A stretch of DNA of 64,000 nucleotides from Luteimonas sp. BLCC-B24 (GTDB taxonomy: Bacteria > Pseudomonadota > Gammaproteobacteria > Xanthomonadales > Xanthomonadaceae): the NCBI RefSeq assembly GCF_028550595.1, contig NZ_JAQQGN010000003.1:248001-312000 (forward strand). The letters run 5' to 3'. The translations under genes and the position numbers were made by a program. Shown here one piece after another: positions 33,950 through 42,757 of the stretch. Each line of letters opens with the position of its first letter. Positions within the stretch are counted from its first letter, which is position 1. The notes under the pieces are model-generated. The model saw only the letters and a list, made by a program, of their open reading frames with translations. It searched no databases and was not told the DNA's origin.

Positions 33950-34608
33950 GCGTGCCGCAGCACCATCCCGATCCGTCGACCGTGCTGGCCTACGCGGCCG
34001 GCTCGCTGCCGACCGCCTTCGCCGCGGTACTCGCCGCCCATCTCGAGGTCTGCCCCAGCTGCCGCGCGGCCGTGCGCGATGCCGAACGTGCCGGTGCACG
34101 CCTGGTCGAGCAGCAGGACGGCGCCGCGCTGTCGCCCGGCGCCCGCGATGCACTGCGCGCACGCCTGGGCGGCACGGCGATGGCGCCGCGCCCGCTGCTG
34201 CACGAATCGACCCCCGTGCACGATCCGGACCTGCTGCCCGGGCCGTTGCAGCCGTTCTTCGGCCCCCGTTACAGCACACTGCGCTGGCGCCGCGTCGTCC
34301 CCGGCGTGCAGTACCTGCGGGCGGAGGCCGACACCGACGGCGGCCTGATGCTGCTGCGGATCGCGCCCGGTCGCGGCATTCCGCTGCACCGGCACGCCGG
34401 GCACGAGCTGACGATGATCCTCGACGGGGCCTATGCCGACGCACTCGGCCGGTTCGGCGCCGGTGACGTCGCCGATCTCGACGAGGACGTCGAGCACCAG
34501 CCGGTCACCGTCCCCGGCCGGCCCTGCATCTGCGTCGCGGCCACGGAAGCGCCGATGCGCTTCCATGGCTGGGCGGCGCGCGCGCTGCAGTCGGTGCTGC
34601 GCCTCTAG
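33946..34608 (+). CDS. ChrR-family anti-sigma factor with cupin domain
   Basis: This 220-residue protein starts at GTG 33946, overlapping the sigma stop. The N-terminal zinc anti-sigma domain holds His32-x3-Cys36-x2-Cys39 (HLEVCPSC), with His6/His7 as possible further ligand. The C-terminal cupin domain (about residues 105-215) has HRHAGHELTMILDGAYAD and GDVADLDEDVEHQP, with His ligands for a second metal. Like Rhodobacter ChrR, it should bind the sigma factor and release it under singlet oxygen or peroxide stress. Target genes are not obvious in the window. Confidence 0.92.
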   Translation: MSVPQHHPDPSTVLAYAAGSLPTAFAAVLAAHLEVCPSCRAAVRDAERAGARLVEQQDGAALSPGARDALRARLGGTAMAPRPLLHESTPVHDPDLLPGPLQPFFGPRYSTLRWRRVVPGVQYLRAEADTDGGLMLLRIAPGRGIPLHRHAGHELTMILDGAYADALGRFGAGDVADLDEDVEHQPVTVPGRPCICVAATEAPMRFHGWAARALQSVLRL

Positions 34609-34615
34609 CCGCGGA

Positions 34616-35764
34616 TCAGGCGGCGACGGGAACGGGCGCGTTGCCGGCGAGGATGCCGGCGGCGCGCAGTTCGGCCCACACGTCGCCCGGAATCGCCACC
34701 GACATCGAGGCGACGTTCTCCGCCACCTGCGCCGCATTGCGCGCGCCGGGCACGATGGCCGACACCACGTCCGGCGCATTGGCGAACTGCAGCGACACGG
34801 TGCGCAGGTCCACCCCGTGCGCGGCGACGATGCGCTGCGCGGTCGCGCGTTTTTCCCCGGCATCCGGCGGCACCGGCTGCGCGCCGTAGAGGTAGCGATC
34901 GCGCCCGGCGAGGAAGCCCGCCAGCAGCGGCGAACCGACGATCACCGAGATGTCGCGTTCGGCGAGCTTCGGGAACGTGTCGTCGAGTGCGCGCTGGTGG
35001 TCGAGCAGCGAGTACTGGCAGGCGAGCAGGAAGATGTCCGGGTCCGCCACCTCGATCGCGCGCAGCGCCGGGTCCGGCGTGTTCACACCCATGCCCCAGG
35101 CCTTGATCAGGCCTTCGTCGCGCATCCTGCTCAATTCGACGAAGGCCCCGGTGCGGGCCTGTTCGAAGTACTCGGTCCAGCGCTCGCCCATGTCGGCGTT
35201 GTCGGGCGAGAGATCGTGGATCAGCACGATGTCGATCGCATCGAGCCCCATGCGCTGCAGGCTGTCCTCGATCGAGCGGCGCGTGCCGGCCGCGCTGTAG
35301 TCGTAGCGGTAGTCGAACGGCGGCGGATCCTTCCAGCTGACCTTCGGCGTCTCCCGCGTCGCACTGAGCAGGCGGCCGACCTTGCTCGAGACCACGTATT
35401 CGTCGCGCGGCTTCTGCCCCAGCACGTGGCCGAGGCGCCGCTCCGAACGGCCGAGCCCGTACCAGGGCGAGGTGTCGAACAGGCGCATGCCGCCGTCCCA
35501 CGCGGCTTCGATCGTCGCCTCGGCGTCCGCTTCGGTGACCACCGCCCAGTTGTTGCCGATCGGCGCGCAACCCAGGCCCACGCGCGAGGTCGGGCGATAA
35601 CGGGGACCGCCGGCGGCGTTGGTCGGCAGGGCGACCGGCCGTTGCGTCCCGCGGGTGGGCAGCACGTCGCCGGGCGTGGTCTGGGCATGGACGCGCATGG
35701 GCGCGGCGGCCAGCGTGGCGGCGCCGAGCACGGCGGCGGACAGGAAGGTGCGGCGTGAGGGCAT
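34616..35764 (-). CDS. Tat-exported aldo/keto reductase
   Basis: This 382-residue protein starts with a twin-Arg signal (SRRTFLSAAVLGAA, cleavage near MRVHA). The AKR barrel then shows VGLGCAPIGNNWAVV and FDTSPWYGLGRSERRLGHVL with the catalytic Asp/Tyr. SSKVGRLL supplies Lys and DIVLIHDLSPD the His. The family uses NADPH. Export by Tat fits folded cofactor proteins. It is convergent with chrR, ending 8 bases away, and could be one of its neighbours by chance only. Confidence 0.9.
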   Translation of the reverse strand: MPSRRTFLSAAVLGAATLAAAPMRVHAQTTPGDVLPTRGTQRPVALPTNAAGGPRYRPTSRVGLGCAPIGNNWAVVTEADAEATIEAAWDGGMRLFDTSPWYGLGRSERRLGHVLGQKPRDEYVVSSKVGRLLSATRETPKVSWKDPPPFDYRYDYSAAGTRRSIEDSLQRMGLDAIDIVLIHDLSPDNADMGERWTEYFEQARTGAFVELSRMRDEGLIKAWGMGVNTPDPALRAIEVADPDIFLLACQYSLLDHQRALDDTFPKLAERDISVIVGSPLLAGFLAGRDRYLYGAQPVPPDAGEKRATAQRIVAAHGVDLRTVSLQFANAPDVVSAIVPGARNAAQVAENVASMSVAIPGDVWAELRAAGILAGNAPVPVAA

Positions 35765-36001
35765 GGCGGATCTCCGGGGGCGAGGGATGCGACCATCGTC
35801 TTCGGCCGTCCGGCCACCCTGCATCGATGCTCGCGGCCCCACACCCTGTCAGCCGCCGTGGCGCGGCGACGTGAATCACCCGCGCCGTCGCCGCGGGGCG
35901 GCAGGCGCGTCGCGGCGGTCGCGCACGCCGTGGACCGTGCGCGACGCGGCGCCTCTCGCAGACCCGCCGGGCGCGCGTGCCGATGCGAGGGGGCGCCCGC
36001 G

Positions 36002-38119
36002 CTAGCGCAGCGTGACCGCCAGATCCCGGTTGACCAGCGCGGTATTGCCCGCCGCATCGCGCGCGGTGATGCGGACGATGTAGTCGTCCGGCGGCAGCGC
36101 ATCCACCTGCCACAGGCCGGTGTCGAGGCGACCGTCGCGCACGGTGTTGGTGACGACGTAGCGGAAGCGGGTGCGCGCAGCGCCGTGCACGGTGATGCCG
36201 CTGTCGCCGGCATAGGCCACGCGGACGGCCTCGCGATGCGGCGGCATGCGGCTGAAATCCAGCGTCATCCGCGGCGTGCCCGAGCCCGGCAGGGCGCGGC
36301 CGTCGGCATGCAGGACCTGCCAGCCGAGGGCATGCAGGCCGAGGCGGCGCCGCGCGAGATTGCCGTCCACCTGGTCCCAGGCCTCGACGACGATCTGCAC
36401 GCCGCCCGTGCCGCGCGGTACGACGACGCGACCGGCTTCGCGCGTGGTCAGCGGCGCGTCGAGTGCATCGCGCAGTTCGACGGCATCGATCCGCGGCGCC
36501 ACCGTGTCGGTGAAATTCACGAAGCCCAGGCCCACCGCGTTGCGCTGGTAACCCGACGGGCCGACGATCAGATGCACATGCGCCTGCGGATTGACCGTGC
36601 CGACCGGGTCGCCGGCGGCGATGCGGGTGCCGCGCGCGATGCGCACGCGTGCCGGCCGGCCGTCGTCGCCGGTCAGCAGGGTGAAGCGCGGATCGAGCGC
36701 GCGGCCCTGGGCACTGCGGCCGACGCGGATGTGCATGTAGGTCAACGCATCGATCGCGACGTTCTCGGCCTGGTCGCCGAAGCGGCCCGCCGCCAGCGGA
36801 CTGGACACCTTGGCGTCGGCGATCGCCAGCACCGGCGTGCCGACGTCGGCGCGGATGTCGAAGCCGTCGTGCAGGTGGCTGCGGCTCTCGCCCTGGAAGT
36901 TGCCGCGCACCTCGCCCATCGTGCCGACCACCTCGTGCCAGCCGTCCTGCGGGGCGAACGGCCAGCGGCCGCGCGTCTCCGGCAGCGGGGCGTCGGGCGC
37001 GGGACCGACGACGGCATTGCGCAGGTTCTGCTTCGCGCCGGTGTGCGGAACCAGGGTGATGCGATGCACGCGGTGCGCAGCGGCATCGGCGATCCACGCC
37101 TGTCCGCGTGCGTCGAGCGCGATGCCGGCCGGCCGGGCGAGGCGCTGGGCCATGTCGCGGCCGGTGAGCACGTGCACGCGGCCGTCCGCCGCGCGCTGCA
37201 GCACGCGGCCGCGGGCCAGTTCGGTGATGTAGAGCGTGCCGTCGCCGGCCATCGCCAGGGCCAGCGGCGCGCGCGGCAGATCGTCGGGATCGCTCGCATG
37301 CAGCGCCGGTGTCCGCACGCCGCTCGCATCGAGCATGCGCACGGCGCCGTTGCCGGTATCGGCGATCCACACGCGGCCCGCGTCGTCCAGCGCGAGTCCG
37401 GTCGGCGTGTCGAAGCGCGCGTCGGCGCCGACGCCGTCGACGAAGCCGGGTGCGTCGCCGCCGGCGAGTGTCGTGACCATGCCGTCACGGATCGCGCGGA
37501 TCCGGTCGTTGTGGCTGTCGGCGACATAGACCGTGCCGTCGCCACCGACCGCGATACCGACCGGCGCATCGAAGCGCGCACCGTGCGCCGGCCCGTCGGC
37601 GAACCCGGCGCCGCCACCGCCGGCCAGCGTGGTCACCGCGCCCTGCGGGGTGATCCGGCGGATCGCATGGTTGCCGGTATCGGCCACGTACAGCACGCCG
37701 GCCGCGTCGATCGCCAGACCCGACGGCGTGTGCAGGCGGGCGGCGGTACCGGTGCCGTCGGCGAAGCCTTCCGCCCCGCCGGCCAGCGTGTCGACGCGGC
37801 CGTCCGCGTGCACGCGGCGGATCCGGTTGCCGTCGCCGCCTTCGGCCACGTACACCAGACCGGCCGCATCCAGCGCCACGCCGAAGGGATCGTCGAAGCG
37901 CGCCCGTGCACGTACGCCGTCGGCATGACCGCGGACGCCGTCACCGGCGATGCGGTCGACCCGCGCGGGCTGGGCGAACGGTGACGGCGGCGGCAGCTCC
38001 GCGCCGGGCGGCAGGCGCCGTTCGAACACGAACATCGCCACCAGCGCCAGCAGCCCGAGCGTCGCCACCGCCCACAGCGCCCGGCGCGCGCCCGGACGTC
38101 GCGACGCCCTCATGCGCAT
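36002..38119 (-). CDS. NHL-repeat beta-propeller fused to an M23 metallopeptidase-like domain
   Basis: This 705-residue protein has an N-terminal membrane anchor (residues 15-33, WAVATLGLLALVAMFVF). Residues about 50-370 hold six or so NHL repeats (GIAVGGDGTVYVADSHNDRI is one). A peptidase-like module follows at about residues 400-520 with HDGFD (His417, Asp421) and HVH (His514-His516), the M23 zinc and catalytic positions. The C-terminal 170 residues look like beta-sandwich domains. M23 enzymes cut peptidoglycan cross-links. Fusion to an NHL propeller is uncommon. Start ATG 38119 is used; ATG 38113 is also possible. Confidence 0.85.
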   Translation of the reverse strand: MRMRASRRPGARRALWAVATLGLLALVAMFVFERRLPPGAELPPPSPFAQPARVDRIAGDGVRGHADGVRARARFDDPFGVALDAAGLVYVAEGGDGNRIRRVHADGRVDTLAGGAEGFADGTGTAARLHTPSGLAIDAAGVLYVADTGNHAIRRITPQGAVTTLAGGGGAGFADGPAHGARFDAPVGIAVGGDGTVYVADSHNDRIRAIRDGMVTTLAGGDAPGFVDGVGADARFDTPTGLALDDAGRVWIADTGNGAVRMLDASGVRTPALHASDPDDLPRAPLALAMAGDGTLYITELARGRVLQRAADGRVHVLTGRDMAQRLARPAGIALDARGQAWIADAAAHRVHRITLVPHTGAKQNLRNAVVGPAPDAPLPETRGRWPFAPQDGWHEVVGTMGEVRGNFQGESRSHLHDGFDIRADVGTPVLAIADAKVSSPLAAGRFGDQAENVAIDALTYMHIRVGRSAQGRALDPRFTLLTGDDGRPARVRIARGTRIAAGDPVGTVNPQAHVHLIVGPSGYQRNAVGLGFVNFTDTVAPRIDAVELRDALDAPLTTREAGRVVVPRGTGGVQIVVEAWDQVDGNLARRRLGLHALGWQVLHADGRALPGSGTPRMTLDFSRMPPHREAVRVAYAGDSGITVHGAARTRFRYVVTNTVRDGRLDTGLWQVDALPPDDYIVRITARDAAGNTALVNRDLAVTLR

Positions 38120-38180
38120 CCGCCCGGGACGGAGACGGCCGTGCGGCCGGCGCGGCGCGCACGCGCGCCGTCACCCGGCA

Positions 38181-39350
38181 TCAGTCGAGCACGCGGCAGA
38201 ACACCGCTTTGAGATACCGCGACTCCTGCACGTTGGCCAGGAACGGGTGGTCGGGGCCGGCGCCGGCCACGCGCAGCACCTGGATCGTGCGGCCCGAATA
38301 GAACGACGCGCGACGCAGCATGTCGAGGAACTGCTCCTCGCTGACCAGGCCGGTGCAGGAGAAGGTCGCGAACAGGCCGCCCGGCTTGACCACGCCCAGC
38401 GCCAGCCGGTTCATGTCGAGATATCTCTTCAGCGCCGGAATCACCTGGTCGCGGTCGCGGGTCATCTTGGCCGGATCCAGCACCACGACGTCGTAGCGGT
38501 CGCCGGCGTTGGCGGCGTCGCGCAGCCAGGGAAAGATGTCGGCCTGCACGAACCGTGGCCGGACGTCGTTGAGCCGGGCGTTGCCCTTGGCGATCTCGAT
38601 CACGTCGCCGTCGATGTCCACGCCCACCACCTCGGCTGCGCCGCGCGCGGCGGCGTAGACGCCGAAGCCGCCGGTGTTGCAGCACAGGTCGAGCACGCGC
38701 TTGCCCGCCACCTGGCGACTCAGCCACTCGCGGTTCTCGCGCTGGTCGGCGAAGAAGCCGGTCTTGTGGGCGCCCGCGGGATCGGCGCGGAAGCGGATGC
38801 CGTGCTCGGTGATGATCGCGGGCTCGGCCGGCGTGCTGCCGCGGAAGTCGAAGCTCTCCTGCTTCTGCACGTGTTCGTCGGCGAAGCTGTGGAAGCGGCA
38901 GCCGGGGAACTGCTCGCGCATGGCCTCGAAGATCCACTCGCGATGGCGGAACGCGCCGGCGCTGAAGAACTCCACCACCAGCAGATCCGCGTAGCGGTCC
39001 ACCACCAGGCCGCTGATGCCGTCGCCTTCGCTGTGCACCACGCGCCAGGCGTCCGACACCGCGTCCAGCCCCAGCACGTCGCGTCGCAGCGCCACCGCAT
39101 CGGCGATCTTGCGCGAGAACCAGCCGGCATCCACCGGCACGTCGGGATCGGTCTCCAGAATGCGCACGGCGATGCGCGAGTGACCGTTGTAGAAGCCGCG
39201 GCCGATCCAGTCACCCTCCACGCCCAGCACGTCGACGATGCTGCCGGGCTTGGGCCGCTGGGCGGGCTTGTCGACCAGGCGCTGGAAGATCCACGGATGG
39301 CTGGAACGCCAGGCGTTCTTCAGGTGTACGGTCGGATTGGGTGCGTTCAT
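38181..39350 (-). CDS. rlmI: Class I rRNA methyltransferase of the RlmI/RlmK family
   Basis: This 389-residue protein has an N-terminal PUA domain (residues about 3-80, HPWIFQRLVDKPAQ, GRGFYNGHSRIAVRIL) and a Rossmann methyltransferase domain. The SAM loop is VLDLCCNTGGFGVYAAARGA and motif IV is VVLDPAKMTRDRD. E. coli RlmI makes 5-methylcytosine 1962 in 23S rRNA. The motif IV reads DPAK rather than DPPK. The protein is of normal length. It is divergent from the TerC gene, whose leader holds a riboswitch. Confidence 0.9.
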   Translation of the reverse strand: MNAPNPTVHLKNAWRSSHPWIFQRLVDKPAQRPKPGSIVDVLGVEGDWIGRGFYNGHSRIAVRILETDPDVPVDAGWFSRKIADAVALRRDVLGLDAVSDAWRVVHSEGDGISGLVVDRYADLLVVEFFSAGAFRHREWIFEAMREQFPGCRFHSFADEHVQKQESFDFRGSTPAEPAIITEHGIRFRADPAGAHKTGFFADQRENREWLSRQVAGKRVLDLCCNTGGFGVYAAARGAAEVVGVDIDGDVIEIAKGNARLNDVRPRFVQADIFPWLRDAANAGDRYDVVVLDPAKMTRDRDQVIPALKRYLDMNRLALGVVKPGGLFATFSCTGLVSEEQFLDMLRRASFYSGRTIQVLRVAGAGPDHPFLANVQESRYLKAVFCRVLD

Positions 39351-39404
39351 GCCGCGATTTTAACGCGTGCACTTGCTGCCCACCCGCCGGATCCGGACAA
39401 TCCG

Positions 39405-39530
39405 TCACCGAAGGGGAGTAGCTCCCGACGTACCGGCCGTCATTTCGAGCAGCGATGCTCCGGTCGTACGGCAGTCCGACGGACTGCGAGCAAGACCTTC
39501 GCCGCGATGGCGAAGGCGTGTCCCCGGTTT
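39405..39530 (+). promoter_or_regulatory. yybP-ykoY manganese riboswitch upstream of TerC
   Basis: The leader of the TerC gene contains the conserved AAGGGGAGTAGC (39411-39422), then GACGTACCGGCCGTCATTTC, then GGTCGTACGG and AAGACCTTCGCC (39492-39503). These are the two conserved loop elements of the yybP-ykoY RNA, in the order and spacing seen in Xanthomonas. This RNA binds Mn2+ and raises expression of Mn exporters and TerC/Alx-type genes. The boundaries are approximate. About 65 bases separate it from the start codon, enough for a hairpin that hides it. A small stem GCGAAGG follows the second element. Confidence 0.85.
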
Positions 39531-39595
39531 CCGTTCCCGGTTTCCGACGACGTCCCGCCACGGCGGCCGTCCTCCACACCGCTGCGGAAAATTCG

Positions 39596-40555
39596 ATGGA
39601 AACGATTGGCAATCTCTGGTTATGGGCCGGCTTCGGCGGGCTCGTCGTACTCGCGTTGCTGGTCGACCTGGTGCTGATGCGCCACGGCGGCGCGCACAAG
39701 GTGACGTTCAAGGAAGCCTTGTTCTGGAGCCTGGGCTGGGTGGCGCTGGCGCTGCTGTTCAACGCCGGACTGTGGTGGTACCTGCACGAAACCGCCGGCG
39801 CGGCGCTCGCCAATCGCGTGGGCCTGGAGTTTCTGACCGGCTATCTGGTCGAGAAGGCGCTCGCGGTCGACAACATCTTCGTCTTCCTGATGTTGATGAC
39901 GTATTTCGCGGTGCCCGAGGAACAGCGCCAGCGCGTGCTGATCATCGGCATCCTGCTGGCGATCGCGTTGCGGGCGATCCTGATCTTTGCCGGCGCGGCG
40001 CTGCTGGCGAAGTTCCACTGGCTGCTCTACGTGTTCGGCGCGTTCCTGCTGCTGACCGGGATCAAGATGTGGTTCGCCGCCGGCAAGGAACCCGATCTGG
40101 AAACCAATCCGCTGCTGCGCTGGATGACCGCGCACGTGCCCTTCGTGCGGCGCTACCACGGCAGCGCGCTGTGGCTCGGCCGGCCCGGGCGCCGCAAGTT
40201 CACCCCGCTGTTCATCGTGCTGGTGATGATCGGCATCACCGACGTGATCTTCGCGGTCGATTCGATTCCCGCGATCTTCGCCATCACCACCGATCCCTTC
40301 ATCGTGCTGACGTCCAATGTGTTCGCCGTGCTCGGCCTGCGCGCGATGTTCTTCCTGCTCGCCGGCATGGCCGAACGCTTCCACCTGCTGCCCTATGGAC
40401 TGGCGATCGTGCTGGTGTTCATCGGCGCCAAGATGCTGCTGCTCGATGTGTACAAGATTCCGGTGCTGTGGTCGCTGGGCGTGGTGGCGGCGATTCTCGC
40501 GGTGACGGTCGCACTGAGCCTGGCGCGGCCGCCGAAGCCCGTCGTCCAGACCTGA
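39596..40555 (+). CDS. alx: TerC/Alx-family integral membrane protein
   Basis: This 319-residue protein has eight to nine predicted membrane segments. The two family signatures with acidic residues are present: EKALAVDNIFVFLML near residue 87 and TDVIFAVDSIPAIFAI near 220. E. coli Alx exports Mn2+ and is controlled by the same type of riboswitch found upstream here. Start ATG 39596 follows a GGAAAATTCG stretch. The riboswitch makes a manganese homeostasis role more likely than tellurite resistance. Confidence 0.92.
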   Translation: METIGNLWLWAGFGGLVVLALLVDLVLMRHGGAHKVTFKEALFWSLGWVALALLFNAGLWWYLHETAGAALANRVGLEFLTGYLVEKALAVDNIFVFLMLMTYFAVPEEQRQRVLIIGILLAIALRAILIFAGAALLAKFHWLLYVFGAFLLLTGIKMWFAAGKEPDLETNPLLRWMTAHVPFVRRYHGSALWLGRPGRRKFTPLFIVLVMIGITDVIFAVDSIPAIFAITTDPFIVLTSNVFAVLGLRAMFFLLAGMAERFHLLPYGLAIVLVFIGAKMLLLDVYKIPVLWSLGVVAAILAVTVALSLARPPKPVVQT

Positions 40556-40576
40556 CCGCGCGCCGCGGTCGCGACG

Positions 40577-41770
40577 TCAGGCCCGCGCCGGCAGTTCGAC
40601 CTCGACGTCGCGATCGATCACCTGGTCGCGTCCGGCGCGCTTGGCGAGATACAGGCGCCGGTCCGCGATGGCGAGCAGGGCGTCGAGGTCGGCATCGCGG
40701 CCCGGGCGGGCATGGGCGATGCCGATCGACAGCGTGACCGGCACCTCGATGCCGTCCACGCGCACCGGCTGCGCGGCGACGGCGGCGCGCAGACGCTCGG
40801 CGCGGCGTCCGGCTTCGCCCGGCGACACGTCCGCGAGCAGCAGGCAGAACTCGTCGCCACCGAAGCGGCCGGCGAGATCGCCGCGCTGCAATGCGGCACG
40901 CAATGCGCCGGCGACCACGCCCAGCACGCGATCGCCGACGGCGTGGCCGTGCCGGTCGTTGACCGGCTTGAAGCCGTCGACATCGATCATCAGCAATGCG
41001 GCCAGGGTGTCCTCGCGGGGCGCGATGGCCAGCTGGCGGGCCACGCGCTCGAAGAACGCGCGGCGGTTGTCGAGGCCGGTCAGCGGATCGGCCGCCGCCA
41101 GGCCCTCGAGCAGGCGCTGCTGGCGTTCCAGCTGCGCCAGCACGAACGCGAAGGTCGCGAACACCGGCGCCAGCAGGAAATAGGCCAGCGCCAGTTGCTG
41201 GGCCGGGGTGATTCCGGCATCGAAGGCCGGCCCGGACTGCGGCTGCTGCCACTGTTCCAGCAGCCGCAGCACGCAGACCACGCCGGCGCCCACGTAGATG
41301 CCGATGACCACCCGCTCGGCGCCGTTGCGGCGCTCGCGGCGTCGATCGCGGCCGAGCGCCCACAGACCGAGCAGCAGCGACAGCAACGCGGCCGCCCAGA
41401 ACATCGCGATGTGCTGCCGGGCGTCGGTGCCCGGCCACAGCATGGCCAGCGGCAGCACCAGCGCGGGCAGATACACCGGCCACGTGGCCCCGCCGCTGTC
41501 GCGCGGACCTCTCGCCAGCGCGCGCAGCAGCGCCGCATGACCGGCCACCAGCAGTCCGCAGGCCAGCGCCTGGACGCCGCCGCCGAGCACCGTGGGCGGC
41601 ACGGCGAACAGCGGCCAGGCCGCGGCCTGCATCACCAGGCCGATGCCCCATTCACGCAGGCCTCGGCGCTCGCCCGTCCGCCCTCCGTGCCGCACCAGCC
41701 AGACCAGCGTCGCCAACGCGCCGCACAGCAGCACGAAGAGGGCCAGAAAGGTGATGCGCCACGGGTCCAT
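40577..41770 (-). CDS. Membrane-bound GGDEF-family diguanylate cyclase
   Basis: This 397-residue protein has about seven membrane helices over residues 5-215. The C-terminal GGDEF domain (about residues 230-385) has the active motif GRFGGDEFC and LTGLDNRRAFFERVA. It should make cyclic di-GMP. The autoinhibitory I-site normally reads RxxD five residues before GGDEF; here the positions read QRGD, so the Arg is out of register and feedback inhibition may be lost. The sensor input is unknown. The neighbour on its other side is a divergent rhomboid protease. Confidence 0.9.
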   Translation of the reverse strand: MDPWRITFLALFVLLCGALATLVWLVRHGGRTGERRGLREWGIGLVMQAAAWPLFAVPPTVLGGGVQALACGLLVAGHAALLRALARGPRDSGGATWPVYLPALVLPLAMLWPGTDARQHIAMFWAAALLSLLLGLWALGRDRRRERRNGAERVVIGIYVGAGVVCVLRLLEQWQQPQSGPAFDAGITPAQQLALAYFLLAPVFATFAFVLAQLERQQRLLEGLAAADPLTGLDNRRAFFERVARQLAIAPREDTLAALLMIDVDGFKPVNDRHGHAVGDRVLGVVAGALRAALQRGDLAGRFGGDEFCLLLADVSPGEAGRRAERLRAAVAAQPVRVDGIEVPVTLSIGIAHARPGRDADLDALLAIADRRLYLAKRAGRDQVIDRDVEVELPARA

Positions 41771-41919
41771 GTCGGGGTCTGGAAACGCCTGAACGGGGGG
41801 AGCCGCGCACCCTAGCATCCGCCCCGTGGCCGCCCCGTCCGCGGTTGCACCGGCTGTTCAGGCGCGACCGTGGGCGCGGCCCGCCTTGCATCGCGCGCCG
41901 CCGCCGCCATTGTGGTCGC

Positions 41920-42753
41920 ATGCATCTCGACAGCCCCGACGCGCCCGCCGATCCCGAGGCCCAGCGCCGCCACGACCGCCAGCGCCTGTCCAACGCGCTC
42001 AAGGCCAGCATCGCCTTCGTGCTGCTGCTGGTGATCGCCTTCGGCCTGCAGGCCGCCCTCGACTGGCGGCCGCTGGCGGTGCGGCCGGGCGAGTGGGCGG
42101 GCCTGCCCGGTCTGCTGACCGCGCCGCTGCTGCACGGCTCGCCCGAGCATCTGGTCGCCAACGCCAGCGCCCTGTTGCTGCTGGGCTCGCTGGCGCTGGC
42201 GGTGTACCCGAAGGCGACGCTGCGCGGTCTGCCGCTGATGTGGCTGGGCTCGGGCCTCGGCGCGTGGCTGATGGGCGATCCCGGCAGCCATCATCTCGGC
42301 GCCAGCGGCGTGACCCACGGCCTGATGTTCCTGGTGTTCGTGCTCGGCCTGTTGCGCCGGGACCGGCCGTCGATCGCCGCGGGCATGATCGCGTTCCTGT
42401 TCTACGGCGGCATGCTGCTGACCATCCTGCCGCAGGAGCCGGGCGTGTCCTGGCAGTCGCACATGGGCGGCGCACTCGGCGGTGTGCTGGCCGCGTTCTG
42501 GTTCCGGCGTGCCGACCCGGTGCCGCCGCGCAAGCGCTACAGCTGGGAGATCGAGGAAGAGGAGGCCGAACGTGCCGCGCTCGAGGCGCGCGAGACGTTC
42601 GAGCCGCCGGCGCCCGCACGCGTGCCGGTGCTGTGGGATCGGCCGCAGGACGCACGCGGGGTGGTCCTCGAATTCCCGCGCCGCCCGCGACCCGGCGAGG
42701 CCGTGCCCGACGACCGCGGCCCGACCGACCGTCCGCACGATCCGCGCGGCTGA
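41920..42753 (+). CDS. Rhomboid-family intramembrane serine protease
   Basis: This 277-residue protein has about six membrane helices. The catalytic Ser129 is in HHLGASGVTHG and the His181 in WQSHMGGALGG. These match the GxSG and H...G dyad of rhomboids. It has a long charged C-terminal tail (about residues 205-277) rich in Glu, Arg and Pro, which is not part of the core. It cuts membrane proteins within or near the bilayer. Its substrate is unknown. It ends 4 bases before the convergent transporter gene. Confidence 0.9.
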   Translation: MHLDSPDAPADPEAQRRHDRQRLSNALKASIAFVLLLVIAFGLQAALDWRPLAVRPGEWAGLPGLLTAPLLHGSPEHLVANASALLLLGSLALAVYPKATLRGLPLMWLGSGLGAWLMGDPGSHHLGASGVTHGLMFLVFVLGLLRRDRPSIAAGMIAFLFYGGMLLTILPQEPGVSWQSHMGGALGGVLAAFWFRRADPVPPRKRYSWEIEEEEAERAALEARETFEPPAPARVPVLWDRPQDARGVVLEFPRRPRPGEAVPDDRGPTDRPHDPRG

Positions 42754-42757
42754 GCCG

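Noticed and set aside
33946-34608. Plain cupin metabolic enzyme downstream of the sigma gene.
   Set aside because: The zinc anti-sigma motif HxxxCxxC and the GTGA overlap with the sigma gene point to a ChrR anti-sigma factor.
39596-40555. Tellurite resistance determinant.
   Set aside because: There is no ter operon around it, and the manganese riboswitch in the leader favours a Mn homeostasis role.
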